This document shows, in pieces, positions 42,430 through 50,673 of a stretch of DNA of 51,071 nucleotides. Position 1 is the first letter of the stretch. Every line of letters starts with the position of its first letter. The notes beneath the pieces were generated by a model, which was not told where the DNA came from, did not search any database, and saw only the letters and a list, made by a program, of their open reading frames with translations. The stretch is from JAASSS01 sp021767745 (GTDB lineage: Bacteria > Pseudomonadota > Gammaproteobacteria > UBA5335), in assembly GCA_034189165.1 (NCBI GenBank), contig JAXHVN010000009.1:1-51071 (forward strand), read 5' to 3'. A program made the position numbers and the translations under genes.

Positions 42430-42498
42430 TCGTCTCACGTCGCCCGCCGGCGCGAACCGCCGCCGGGCTAACCATGACTTTCTCAGCGAGGTATTCCC

Positions 42499-43785
42499 AT
42501 GCGCCTACGCGCACCCCTGCTGCTGGCCGGCCTCGGCGCCTGCCCGGCAGCCATGGCTATCGATCCCTACCTGCCCCGCAGCGCCGTGCCGCCGGCGGCG
42601 GTCGCAACGGCCGCGGAGTCGGCGAACACGTTCAATCCGGCGATCTCCGTCATCTTCGACGGCGTCTATTACCAGGACTCGGCTGACAGCGAGACCAGCG
42701 AACGACTCGAGGCCTTCGGCGCCGGACTGCTCGATGATGAGCACGATCACGACGAATCGGGCACGCATGAGCACGACGAGGGTGGCCACGGGCACGAACT
42801 GGAGGAAGGTTTCAGCCTGCGCGAGACCGAATTCCTGTTCACCGGCGCCATCGATCCCTACTTCGGCGGACTGGTCGATCTGGTCATCGCCGACGCCGAG
42901 GACGTGGAGCTGGAAGAGGCCTATCTGTGGACGACCCGGCTGCCGGAGGGCTGGCAGCTGAAGTTCGGCCGCTTCCGCAGCGAGTTCGGCTACCTCAACC
43001 GCAAGCATCCGCACGCCTGGTACTTCACCGACCTGCCGCTGGCCAACCGCTATCTGCTGGGCGAGGAAGGGCTGATCGACAACGGCGTGCAGCTGAACTG
43101 GCTGGCATCGGCGCCGTTCTACCTGCGCCTGGGCGCCGAGGTGCTGCAGGGCGATGCCGAAAGCAATGCCATCGTCGGCCCGCTCGAGGACACCGAGCCC
43201 TTCGGCCTGGACGATGATGACGGCCCGCGCCTGGCGCTCGGCTTCATCAAGTTCGCGCCGGAGCTGGGCTACGCCCACACCTTGCAGCTGGGCCTGTCGG
43301 CCGCGTGGACCGATCAGTTCCGGCAGGCCGTCGATGAGGAAGCGGGGCTGGCGGTGGAGGGCGAGACGCAGCTCTACGGCGCCGATGCCGCCTATCTGTA
43401 TGACGCCCCCGGCGCCGGCGGACAAGGGGATCTGTGGCTGCAGGCCGAGCTGTTCCATCGCCGCCAGTCGCTGGAGCCCGGCGGTGGGGAACCGATGCTG
43501 CCGGATACCGACCCGCGCGCCACCGGCGGCTACGCCCAGGCGGTCTACGGCGTCGCCCCGCGCTGGCAGAGCGGCCTGCGACTGGAGGCGCTGGAGCTGG
43601 GCTCGCAGACCGATGCGGAACGGCAGGTGCGACGCGCCAGCGTCAACCTGAGCTTCCTGCCGACCGAGTTCTCCCGCATCCGCGGCCAGATACAGCAGCT
43701 GGACCTGGAGGATACCTCGGGCATCACGCAGTTCTGGCTGCAGTACACCCTCGCCCTCGGCGCCCACGGCGCCCACGTCTTCTAG
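42499..43785 (+). CDS. Outer-membrane channel with histidine-rich loop
   Basis: A 428-residue predicted beta-barrel with a signal peptide (residues about 1-20). A His/Asp/Glu-rich stretch (residues about 76-104: DEHDHDESGTHEHDEGGHGHE) is a probable external metal-capturing loop. The segment LKFGRFRSEFGYLNRKHPHAWYF and the C-terminal sequence ending in aromatic residues (YTLALGAHGAHVF) fit a porin-type strand end. It resembles proteins annotated as zinc-regulated outer-membrane receptors, but no TonB box or plug is visible. GAGG precedes the ATG. It lies directly before the metal-binding protein gene. Confidence 0.8.
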   Translation: MRLRAPLLLAGLGACPAAMAIDPYLPRSAVPPAAVATAAESANTFNPAISVIFDGVYYQDSADSETSERLEAFGAGLLDDEHDHDESGTHEHDEGGHGHELEEGFSLRETEFLFTGAIDPYFGGLVDLVIADAEDVELEEAYLWTTRLPEGWQLKFGRFRSEFGYLNRKHPHAWYFTDLPLANRYLLGEEGLIDNGVQLNWLASAPFYLRLGAEVLQGDAESNAIVGPLEDTEPFGLDDDDGPRLALGFIKFAPELGYAHTLQLGLSAAWTDQFRQAVDEEAGLAVEGETQLYGADAAYLYDAPGAGGQGDLWLQAELFHRRQSLEPGGGEPMLPDTDPRATGGYAQAVYGVAPRWQSGLRLEALELGSQTDAERQVRRASVNLSFLPTEFSRIRGQIQQLDLEDTSGITQFWLQYTLALGAHGAHVF

Positions 43786-43794
43786 GAGGCGGAC

Positions 43795-44736
43795 ATGATG
43801 ATCACGATGATTCGTAGCGCCGGCTCCCGGTTGGCGATCTGGGCGGCCCTGTTCGGCATGCTGACCTGCCTGCCGGCCTTGAGCACGGCGGCGTCCACGC
43901 CATTGGCGGTCGTCGCCACCACGCCGGCGATGGGCGCCCTGGTGCGCAGCATCGGCGGCGAGCACGTGGAGGTGACGGTGCTGGGCCCGGCCGACCGGGA
44001 CCTGCACCGCCTGCAGGCCCGTCCGAGCATGATGCGGGCGCTGCGCGATGCCGATCTGCTGGTCAGCGTCGGTGCGGAGCTGGAAGTCGGCTGGCTGCCC
44101 GCCGCGGTTCGCGGCGCCGGCAACCCGCGGCTGACCGCGGGTGACGGCCTCTTCGAGGCAGCGGCGCAGGTGCCATTGCTCGGCGCCGGCGCACCGGCCG
44201 ATCGCAGTCTCGGCGACGTGCACCCAAGCGGGAATCCGCATTTCCACCTCGATCCGCAGCGCTTCGTGCAGGCGGGACGGGCGCTGGCGGCGCGGCTGAC
44301 GCAGCTGGCGCCGCACCAGTCGGCGGCCTTTGCCGCCGGCGCCGAGACGCTGGCGGCAACCGTCGCCGAGCGCATGCCGGCCTGGCAGCGTCTGGCCGCA
44401 CGCAGCCGGCCGGTGCTCCAGTACCACGCCGACGCCGACTACCTGCTGGACCGCTTCCAGATCGATTCGCTCGGCTACATCGAGCCGCTGCCGGGCGTGC
44501 CGCCACGGGCGAGCCATCTCGCCGGCCTGGTGACCGCGCTGCAGGCACGGCAGGGCGTGATCGTGCGCGCCGCCTACCAGCCCTCGCAGCCCACCCGCCG
44601 ATTGCGCTCGCAGCTCGGCTGGCCGGTGCTCGTGCTCAACCCCGAACCAGCCACCGATGCCGGTCTGGCCGGCTATCTGGCGCTGATCGAGCACTGGCTG
44701 GGTGCCCTCGCCGAGTCCGACCGCGGCAGGCGATGA
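43795..44736 (+). CDS. Zinc/manganese ABC transporter substrate-binding protein (ZnuA-like)
   Basis: A 313-residue protein of the cluster A-I (TroA) family with a signal sequence. A histidine in LGPADRDLHRLQARPSMM, GNPHFHLDPQ and LQYHADADYLLDRF are the expected metal-coordinating positions. It lacks the long charged loop seen in many ZnuA proteins. AGGAGG lies upstream of the ATG at 43795. It precedes the ATPase gene with an ATGA overlap. Specificity for zinc rather than manganese is inferred from the histidine-rich neighbours. Confidence 0.88.
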   Translation: MMITMIRSAGSRLAIWAALFGMLTCLPALSTAASTPLAVVATTPAMGALVRSIGGEHVEVTVLGPADRDLHRLQARPSMMRALRDADLLVSVGAELEVGWLPAAVRGAGNPRLTAGDGLFEAAAQVPLLGAGAPADRSLGDVHPSGNPHFHLDPQRFVQAGRALAARLTQLAPHQSAAFAAGAETLAATVAERMPAWQRLAARSRPVLQYHADADYLLDRFQIDSLGYIEPLPGVPPRASHLAGLVTALQARQGVIVRAAYQPSQPTRRLRSQLGWPVLVLNPEPATDAGLAGYLALIEHWLGALAESDRGRR

Positions 44737-45326
44737 GGCTGATCGAGGCCCGGGGCTGGACACTCGGCTACGACCAGCCCCGGGCCGGTCCGCTCGATTT
44801 CGCCATCCACAGCGGCGAGCGGATCGGCGTGATCGGGCATAATGGCGCTGGTAAGTCGACGCTGCTGCGGGGGCTGCTCGGCGAGCGCTCGCAGGTGCGG
44901 ACCTTCGCCGGCAGCCTGCGTCGTCAGCCCGGTCTGAAGGTGGCGTATCTGCCGCAGGTGCCGCCGCCGCTCGGCGGGCTGCCGCTCACCGGCCGGGAGC
45001 TGGCGCGCGTGCTCGGCGTGCCGCAGCCAGACGCCATCTGGCCCCCTTCGGCTGGGCGCACGCGCCTGGACCGGCTGAGCGGCGGGCAGCGCCAGCTCGC
45101 GCTGGTCTGGATCTGCCTGCATCAGCCGGCGGACCTGGTGCTGCTCGATGAGCCAACCAACAACCTCGATCCGGCAGCGACGACCCGCGTCGTCGAGATG
45201 ATCGCGGCCGCGCCGGACCGGCGCGCGCTGCTGCTCGTGAGCCACGATCCGGCGCTCCACCGGCGCGTGACCACCCGCTGCATCCCGCTGGACGTGCAGG
45301 CGCACGGCACACAGGGCCTCGCCTGA
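44733..45326 (+). CDS. ABC transporter ATPase (ZnuC-like)
   Basis: A 197-residue ABC ATPase. Walker A is GHNGAGKSTLL, the signature is LSGGQRQLAL, and Walker B is DLVLLDEPTNNLD. It is somewhat short for ZnuC (about 250 residues), with a trimmed C-terminus. Its start overlaps the binding-protein stop as ATGA, and its stop overlaps the permease as TGATG, so the transporter is translationally coupled. Confidence 0.88.
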   Translation: MRLIEARGWTLGYDQPRAGPLDFAIHSGERIGVIGHNGAGKSTLLRGLLGERSQVRTFAGSLRRQPGLKVAYLPQVPPPLGGLPLTGRELARVLGVPQPDAIWPPSAGRTRLDRLSGGQRQLALVWICLHQPADLVLLDEPTNNLDPAATTRVVEMIAAAPDRRALLLVSHDPALHRRVTTRCIPLDVQAHGTQGLA

Positions 45327-46123
45327 TGCCGGCGAGCGGCACGTTGTTCCTGCTGCCGTTCCTGGCCGGACTGGCAGGCGCTGCAGCGCTGCCGCTGGTC
45401 GGGATCATGCTGCGGCTGCGCGCGGAGTGGCTGGCGGCGCTGTCGCTCACGCAGTGGGCCGCGGCCGGGGTACTGTTGGCGAACGCCCTGGGACTGCCGG
45501 CCTGGCTCGGCGCGCTGGGCGGGGCCGCCGGTGCCGCGGCGGTCAAGGGGCTGGCCGGCACCCGTGGCAACACCTGGCACGCCGCCGCCTGGCTGGCCGG
45601 GTGGGCGCTCTACATGCTGATCGCGGCCAATACCGCCGGTGGGCAGGCGCTGATCGACGGCCAGCTCTACTTCGCCGGCGGTCCGGAGCTCGTGTTGCTC
45701 CTCGCCATGGCCGCCCTCACGGCCATCAGTGCGCCCTGGCTCGTCGAATGCCTGCTCCGTGACCGGCTGTTCCCCGCGCTGGAAACGGCCAATGGCCGGC
45801 GGCGCTGGCCGTGGCGGCTGCTGTTCGAAGCGCTGGCCGCGGCGACGCTCGCCATGGCTGCCGCCACTCTGGGCTTGATGGCGACGTTCGCGCTGGCGGT
45901 GTTGCCCGCCTGGGTGGCCTTCGCCGTGGCCCCGTCGCTGCGGGCGGCTCACGGCATGGCGTTGGGCTTGTCGATCGGCGGCTTCATCACCGCGTTCTGG
46001 ATCGCACTGCGGTGGGACCAGCCCTTCGGCCCGGTGCTGGTGCTCGTGCTGGTGGCATTGGCCGCGGCGGGCGCACTGCCCCTGCGGCAATGGTGGCGCC
46101 CCTCCGGCGCGGCCCGGGATTGA
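45326..46123 (+). CDS. ABC-3 family metal permease (ZnuB-like)
   Basis: A 265-residue membrane protein with about eight hydrophobic helices. The segment LGLMATFALAVLPAWVAFAVAPSLRAAHGMALGL corresponds to the conserved central region of the ABC-3 family. The ATG overlaps the ATPase stop. It completes the uptake set beginning at 42127. No terminator with a poly-T tract was noticed before the convergent gene at 46134. Confidence 0.85.
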   Translation: MPASGTLFLLPFLAGLAGAAALPLVGIMLRLRAEWLAALSLTQWAAAGVLLANALGLPAWLGALGGAAGAAAVKGLAGTRGNTWHAAAWLAGWALYMLIAANTAGGQALIDGQLYFAGGPELVLLLAMAALTAISAPWLVECLLRDRLFPALETANGRRRWPWRLLFEALAAATLAMAAATLGLMATFALAVLPAWVAFAVAPSLRAAHGMALGLSIGGFITAFWIALRWDQPFGPVLVLVLVALAAAGALPLRQWWRPSGAARD

Positions 46124-46133
46124 GGGCCGGAAT

Positions 46134-46388
46134 TTAGCGGCGAGGCAGCCGGCGGGCGGTTCGACGGAGCAGCCGGGCCACGCGCTGGGCGCCGGAGCGT
46201 CGCAACCGGCGACGCCACATCCGCCGCATGAGCCAGAGGCCGATCAATGGCGCTACCCTGCCCGGCAGCGGCCGGACGCGCGCGCCCAGTTGCTGCCGTT
46301 CGGCCGCCACCCTCAGACGCAGACGCAACCGTGCCCGCTGCAGCGCGCGATCGAGCTCATCGATACGCGCCTGCGCATCAGTGGCCAT
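46134..46388 (-). CDS. Small arginine-rich protein, YqjK-like position
   Basis: An 84-residue basic protein (MATDAQARIDELDRALQRARLRLRLRV) with many arginines and one short hydrophobic stretch. It occupies the place of yqjK behind yqjE and yqjD in enterobacteria, but the sequence similarity is weak and that name is not given. The start at 46388 overlaps the end of the YqjE-like gene by 11 bases. Confidence 0.6.
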   Translation of the reverse strand: MATDAQARIDELDRALQRARLRLRLRVAAERQQLGARVRPLPGRVAPLIGLWLMRRMWRRRLRRSGAQRVARLLRRTARRLPRR

Positions 46389-46818
46389 CGAAGGTCTCCG
46401 GCTGGAGCGGATTGTTGCCGCGCAGATGACGGCGGGTGGCGACAAAGCGTACGGCGCGCCGTTGTCGCAGAGCCACCACCAGCGCCAGCAGGGCGATGAG
46501 CAGATGCGCCCCGGCCGCCACCAGCCACGCCCAGTGCCAAGCCAGCCCGGCTGCCACCAGCGCCGCCACGCCGGCGGCAACCAGCAGCAGCCACACGCCC
46601 AGGCCGGCGGTCGTGGCGATCAGCCCCATGACGAGCATAATCGCCACGCCCCGCATCGCCACCTGCAACTCGGCGCCGAACAGGCGGGCAAACCCGCCGG
46701 CCACGTCCACCAGGTCGTGCAACAGGGCAGCCAGGGGCGCGGTCACACCCTCGGCCTGCTGCGGCCGATCCGCCGCGGCGGCCCGGGCAGCGCCGTCCGG
46801 TTGCGCGGACACCGCCAA
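46378..46818 (-). CDS. YqjE-like phage-holin-family (DUF1469) membrane protein
   Basis: A 146-residue protein with an N-terminal polar part, two or three membrane helices (GVAIMLVMGLIATTAGLGVWLL, LLVAAGVAALVAAGLAW, WLVAAGAHLLIALLALVVAL) and a basic tail. This arrangement fits the YqjE/holin-III family, usually encoded with YqjD. The start is uncertain: TTG at 46818 or GTG at 46812. Function of the family is poorly known. Confidence 0.72.
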   Translation of the reverse strand: MAVSAQPDGAARAAAADRPQQAEGVTAPLAALLHDLVDVAGGFARLFGAELQVAMRGVAIMLVMGLIATTAGLGVWLLLVAAGVAALVAAGLAWHWAWLVAAGAHLLIALLALVVALRQRRAVRFVATRRHLRGNNPLQPETFDGH

Positions 46819-46820
46819 GA

Positions 46821-47192
46821 CTAGCGTCGCAGCATCGCGTGCAGGACGAAGCCGGCGAACATCGCGATGCCGAGCGCCTGCAGCGGATGCTCCTCGACAT
46901 AAGTGCGTACCTCGTCGCGCGCATCCTCGCCACGATGCTGCGCCGCGGCGGCGCGCTCGCGCACCCGCTCTTCCGTGTCGCCCGCCGCCTGGCGCAGGCG
47001 TGCCTCCAGATCGGCCGCGGTGGCACTCAGCTGATTGATGGCGTCATGTGCACGCGAGGAGATCATATCGGTCACCTTGTGGTCGGTATTGTCATCGTTG
47101 CCGGTCGGTTCTGGCATGGGTTGCTCCGAGGCAGTGGGTTTCTCGGGCTGCCCTGGCTTGTCGCCGGGGATACCTGGCTCGATGGTAGCCAT
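46821..47192 (-). CDS. YqjD/ElaB-like (DUF883) ribosome-associated membrane protein
   Basis: A 123-residue protein: a charged N-terminus (MATIEPGIPGDKPGQPEKPTA), a helical middle with DLEARLRQAAGDTEERVRER, and a C-terminal hydrophobic helix with EEHPLQALGIAMFAGFVLHAM. This architecture is that of the DUF883 family, in which YqjD tethers ribosomes to the inner membrane in stationary phase. GAGGAG lies nine bases before the ATG. It precedes the YqjE-like and YqjK-position genes on the same strand. Confidence 0.82.
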   Translation of the reverse strand: MATIEPGIPGDKPGQPEKPTASEQPMPEPTGNDDNTDHKVTDMISSRAHDAINQLSATAADLEARLRQAAGDTEERVRERAAAAQHRGEDARDEVRTYVEEHPLQALGIAMFAGFVLHAMLRR

Positions 47193-47406
47193 ATCTGCGT
47201 ACTCCTCAACGGGTTCGATGCGCGCCGCACAAGACGGCGTGCTTGCTTCATGAGACCGGCGTGAGGCGGCAGGGTTCCGGTCGAACCCCTGGCGGGCAGT
47301 CGTGGTGCCGGCGTCAACGGCTCGTCTCCTTCGGGCGTTGTGCACGGTTGCGAAGATCGCGTCGTGACGGGCGCGACCCGAACCGGCATCATTGAGGAAT
47401 GAACCC

Positions 47407-48039
47407 ATGGCGTCGACGCTTATGGACCCTGCGGTGCCACTCATCGTGTGCCCGCAGCGCGACGTGGACGTCCGCACCCGAAACAGTGCGGCGGCGGAAG
47501 AACGAGTGCAGGAACAGCAATTGGCCGCCTTTCTGGCCGAAGTGGAGCGGCGGGCACTGAAGATGGCGGAATTTGCCGTCCGTGATCGCGACGATGCGCT
47601 GGATCTGGTGCAGGAGGCAATGTTCAAGCTGGTGCGCCGTTACCGGGATGCCGGTCCGGATCAGTGGCCGGCACTGTTCCATCGCATCCTGCAGAACCAG
47701 ATCCGCGACTTCCACCGGCGCAACACACGCTGGGGGCGGCTGCTGGTCATGCCGCGCCGCGCCGGTGCCGACGATCAGCCTCTGCCCGAGCCCGAGGCGG
47801 TCGACCCGGTGGCGCCGATCCACGAACGGCTCGACCGCGCCGATGCGATGCAGGTGCTGGAGCAGGCCATCGGCCAGCTGCCGCGGCAACAGCAACAGGC
47901 CTTTCTGCTCCGCGTGTGGGAGGGCCTTTCCGTCCGTGAGGCTGCACGCGCGATGCGCTGCAGCGAAGGCAGCGTGAAGACGCATCTGTTCCGGGCGATG
48001 CGCGCCCTGCGCGCCCGGCTGGAGGCACATCAACCATGA
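47407..48039 (+). CDS. ECF-type RNA polymerase sigma factor
   Basis: A 210-residue sigma factor. Region 2 includes DALDLVQEAMFKLVRRY and PALFHRILQNQIRDFHRRN; region 4 contains LPRQQQQAFLLRVWEGLSVREAARAMRCSEGSVKTHL, a helix-turn-helix. The ATG at 47407 follows GAGG at nine bases; a TTG at 47392 is an alternative. A 214-base divergent gap before it faces the DUF883 gene. Its partner at 48036 overlaps the stop as ATGA, so the unit is coupled. Confidence 0.87.
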   Translation: MASTLMDPAVPLIVCPQRDVDVRTRNSAAAEERVQEQQLAAFLAEVERRALKMAEFAVRDRDDALDLVQEAMFKLVRRYRDAGPDQWPALFHRILQNQIRDFHRRNTRWGRLLVMPRRAGADDQPLPEPEAVDPVAPIHERLDRADAMQVLEQAIGQLPRQQQQAFLLRVWEGLSVREAARAMRCSEGSVKTHLFRAMRALRARLEAHQP

Positions 48040-48452
48040 AGCAACATGAACTGCGGCCCGAGGATGCCGCATTCGCCGCGCAGGCCCGGGCACAGCTGGA
48101 GGCCGGCGTCGAGCAGCTCGATGCCGTGACGCTGGCGCGGCTGCAGGCGGCACGCCTGCGGGCCCTGGACGCGCCCCGACGCTCGCTCCAGCGCTGGTGG
48201 TTCGCCGCCCCCACGGCGCTGGCCAGCGTGGCCGTGGCGGGGCTGGCCCTGATGCTGCTCTCGCCGACGCAGCCGCCCTCGTCCGAGCCGGCCGCGCGCA
48301 CCGCCGCGAACGGCTTGGACGTGCTGCCGGCCGCTGCAGAGACCGAGCTGTACGAGGACCTGGACTTTTATCGCTGGCTCGACCGCATCAGCAAGGCGCC
48401 GCGGGAAGAGCGGGACCAGCGGGCCGGTGGCCAGGAGCGGTGGGTCGTCTAG
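48036..48452 (+). CDS. Membrane-anchored protein, DUF3619-like, likely anti-sigma
   Basis: A 138-residue protein with a soluble N-terminal part (residues about 1-48, AFAAQARAQLEAGVEQLDAVTLARLQ), one transmembrane helix (WWFAAPTALASVAVAGLALMLL) and an extracytoplasmic part ending EERDQRAGGQERWVV. Its place right behind a sigma factor and single membrane span fit an anti-sigma role. The overall look is that of the DUF3619 family seen with these sigma factors and DUF3106 proteins. It overlaps the sigma gene by four bases. Confidence 0.75.
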   Translation: MKQHELRPEDAAFAAQARAQLEAGVEQLDAVTLARLQAARLRALDAPRRSLQRWWFAAPTALASVAVAGLALMLLSPTQPPSSEPAARTAANGLDVLPAAAETELYEDLDFYRWLDRISKAPREERDQRAGGQERWVV

Positions 48453-48785
48453 ATGCAGCGCCGACTCCTCACGCGTCAGCTGCCCCGCTGCCTGATCGCG
48501 CTGCCCCTGCTCCTGGTGGCCCCCGCCATGCCGGCAGCGCCGCCGGAGGGGCGACCGGCACAGGGCGCCCCTCCGGCGGTTACCGAGCGCGGGCCGGCGC
48601 AGTCGCCCGGCCGTGAGCGGCTACGGGAGCGCTTCCAGCAACTGCCACCGCAGCAACAGCAGCGGCTGAAGGAACTGGCGCGGGAGTTCAAGGCCCTGCC
48701 GGAAGCCGACCAGCAGCGCCTGCGCCGCTGTTGGGAAGACGCCCAGCGCGGCGCCGAGGTGGATTGCCGCGAGCTGCTGCCCTGA
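48453..48785 (+). CDS. DUF3106-like exported protein
   Basis: A 110-residue protein with a signal peptide (residues about 1-28, LPRCLIALPLLLVAPAMPA) and a helix-rich body with RLRERFQQLPPQQQQRLKELAREFKALPEADQQRLRRCWEDA. The LPPQQQQRL repeats are characteristic of DUF3106 proteins. The ATG is directly adjacent to the previous stop. The trio sigma factor, DUF3619-like protein and DUF3106-like protein recurs in gamma- and betaproteobacteria. Its function is not known; an envelope-stress accessory is a guess. Confidence 0.78.
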   Translation: MQRRLLTRQLPRCLIALPLLLVAPAMPAAPPEGRPAQGAPPAVTERGPAQSPGRERLRERFQQLPPQQQQRLKELAREFKALPEADQQRLRRCWEDAQRGAEVDCRELLP

Positions 48786-48848
48786 GATGACGCTCCAGCG
48801 GCGGCATCGACGGCGGCCGGCGCCGGCCGGACCGCGGCAGCCGACGGC

Positions 48849-49265
48849 GTGATCCGCCAGCACACCCTCGCGCTCACAACCGACGGCCGTGGCAGCTACG
48901 AGATCACCGGCCAGATCCAGCCGCTCGTGCGCCAGAGCGGCATCGGCGCCGGCCTGTGTCACCTGTTCGTCTGCCACACCAGCGCCTCGCTGATGGTGAT
49001 GGAGAACGCCGATCCGGACGTGCGGCACGATCTGGAGACCCTGCTCGCCCGCCTCGCGCCGGATGGCGATCCGGCCTACCGCCACACGCTCGAGGGCGCC
49101 GATGACATGGCCGCCCATGCCCGCACACTGCTGACCCAGGTCAGCCTGACGCTGCCGGTCAGCGACGGCCGCTGCCGCCTCGGCACCTGGCAGGGCGTGT
49201 TCCTCTACGAACATCGCTACCGCCCACACCGGCGAGAGATCATCGTCACGCTGCACGGCGAGTAA
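48849..49265 (+). CDS. yjbQ: YjbQ/UPF0047 family protein
   Basis: A 138-residue protein of the UPF0047 family with CHLFVCHTSASLMVMENADPDVRHDLETLL, TLEGADDMAAHARTLLTQVSLTLPV and GTWQGVFLYEHR, which hold conserved histidines and acidic residues. It starts with GTG at 48849. YjbQ has reported thiamine-phosphate-synthase-like activity, though the physiological role is uncertain. It stands alone on the plus strand between the DUF3106-like gene and rimB. Confidence 0.9.
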   Translation: MIRQHTLALTTDGRGSYEITGQIQPLVRQSGIGAGLCHLFVCHTSASLMVMENADPDVRHDLETLLARLAPDGDPAYRHTLEGADDMAAHARTLLTQVSLTLPVSDGRCRLGTWQGVFLYEHRYRPHRREIIVTLHGE

Positions 49266-49312
49266 GCACGCCGCGGCCGGCGTATGATGAGCCGCCTTTT
49301 CACGGCGGTGCC

Positions 49313-49768
49313 ATGACTGCTCCCGATCCCATCATCCTCGGCTGGCGCGAATGGGCCGAACTGCCGGCGCTCTCGCTGGCCCCGCTGGCGGCCAAGCTCG
49401 ATACCGGTGCCCGCAGCTGTGCGCTGCACGCCCGGGTGCTGGAGACCTTCGAGCGGCAGGGCGCGCCGTGGATCCGCTTCCTTGCCCTGCCCGGCGCAAA
49501 GCAGGGCGAGCGGCTGCTGGAGGCGCCCGTGGCCGATCGCCGCGGCATCCGCAGCTCGAACGGCGAGCAGCAGTTCCGGTATCTGATCCATACGTCCCTG
49601 CGTCTGGGCGAGCGGGAAGCGCAGGTCGAACTGAGCCTGGCCCGCCGCCACCGGCTCCGGCACCCGCTGCTGATCGGCCGCACGGCGCTGCAGGCGCTGG
49701 GCGTCTACGTCGATGCCGGGCACGAACACCGCCTCGCCCCTCCCGCCGACCCAGCGAGCGACCGATGA
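49313..49768 (+). CDS. rimB: RimB-like retropepsin-type protease (PF05618)
   Basis: A 151-residue protein with LAAKLDTGARSCALHARVL, the aspartic-protease-like D-T-G-A motif of the family formerly called 'ATP-dependent zinc protease', and IGRTALQALGVYVDAGHEH near the end. In Pseudomonas, RimB cleaves glutamate tails added to ribosomal protein S6 by RimK. It overlaps rimK as ATGA, a partner that supports this. rimA was not found. Upstream lies a TATGAT hexamer (49283-49288) that may be a -10 box. Confidence 0.85.
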   Translation: MTAPDPIILGWREWAELPALSLAPLAAKLDTGARSCALHARVLETFERQGAPWIRFLALPGAKQGERLLEAPVADRRGIRSSNGEQQFRYLIHTSLRLGEREAQVELSLARRHRLRHPLLIGRTALQALGVYVDAGHEHRLAPPADPASDR

Positions 49769-50670
49769 ACATCGCCATCCTCTCCCGCAGCGCCGGGATC
49801 TACTCCACCAGGCGGCTGATCGAGGCGGCCTCGGCGCGGGGCCACCAGGTGCGGGTGCTGGACATCCTGCACTGCGACATGGTGATCGCCTCCGGCCAGC
49901 CCTCGATCCACTACCGCGGCGCGCCGCTGGAGCCGTTCGATGCCGTGATCCCGCGCATCGGCTCGTCGATCACCTTCTTCGGCACCGCGGTGCTGCGCCA
50001 GTTCGAGATGATGGGCGTCTATCCCGCCAACGAGTCGGTGGCGATCTCCCGCTCGCGCGACAAGCTGCGCGCCCTGCAACTGCTCAGTCGCAAGGGCATC
50101 GGCCTGCCGCTGACCGCCTTCGCCAACCGGCCGGACGACATCGATGACCTGCTGGCGCGCGTCGGCGGGCCGCCGGTGGTCATCAAGCTGCTGGAGGGCA
50201 CCCAGGGCATCGGCGTGGTGCTGGCGGAAACACGCAAGGCGGCCGAGAGCGTGATCGAGGCCTTCCTCGGCCTGCGCGCGAACATCCTCCTGCAGGAGTA
50301 CATCGCCGAGGCCGGTGGCGCCGACCTGCGCTGCCTGGTGGTCGGCGACCGGGTGGTCGCGGCGATGAAACGCCAGGCGCCGGAGGGGGAGTTCCGCTCC
50401 AATCTGCATCGCGGCGGCAGCGCCAGCATCGAGCGCATCTCGCCGGAGGAACGGGCAACGGCGGTGCGGGCAGCGCAGGTGATGGGGCTGAACATCGCCG
50501 GCGTCGACCTGCTGCGCTCGGCGCGCGGGCCGCTGGTGATGGAGGTCAACTCCTCGCCGGGGCTGGAGGGCATCGAGCAGGCCACCGGCAAGGACATCGC
50601 CGCGATGATCGTCGCCCACGTGGAGCGCCACGCGGTCCCGCACCGCACCCGCACCCGCGGGCGCGGCTAG
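49765..50670 (+). CDS. rimK: Ribosomal protein S6 alpha-L-glutamate ligase RimK
   Basis: A 301-residue ATP-grasp ligase, the same length as E. coli RimK (300). Typical segments are MNIAILSRSAGIYSTRRLIEAA, VIKLLEGTQGIGVVLAET and ADLRCLVVGDRVVAAMKRQA, and VMEVNSSPGLEGIE near the end provides Mg/ATP ligands. It adds glutamate residues to ribosomal protein S6. The start overlaps the rimB stop as ATGA. The gene ends three bases before the convergent second ATP-grasp gene. Confidence 0.95.
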   Translation: MNIAILSRSAGIYSTRRLIEAASARGHQVRVLDILHCDMVIASGQPSIHYRGAPLEPFDAVIPRIGSSITFFGTAVLRQFEMMGVYPANESVAISRSRDKLRALQLLSRKGIGLPLTAFANRPDDIDDLLARVGGPPVVIKLLEGTQGIGVVLAETRKAAESVIEAFLGLRANILLQEYIAEAGGADLRCLVVGDRVVAAMKRQAPEGEFRSNLHRGGSASIERISPEERATAVRAAQVMGLNIAGVDLLRSARGPLVMEVNSSPGLEGIEQATGKDIAAMIVAHVERHAVPHRTRTRGRG

Positions 50671-50673
50671 CCG

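Noticed and set aside
42505..44763. Open frame of about 750 codons opposite the outer-membrane channel and ZnuA-like genes
   Set aside because: Antisense shadow caused by high GC; no domain is recognisable and the plus-strand products are clear.
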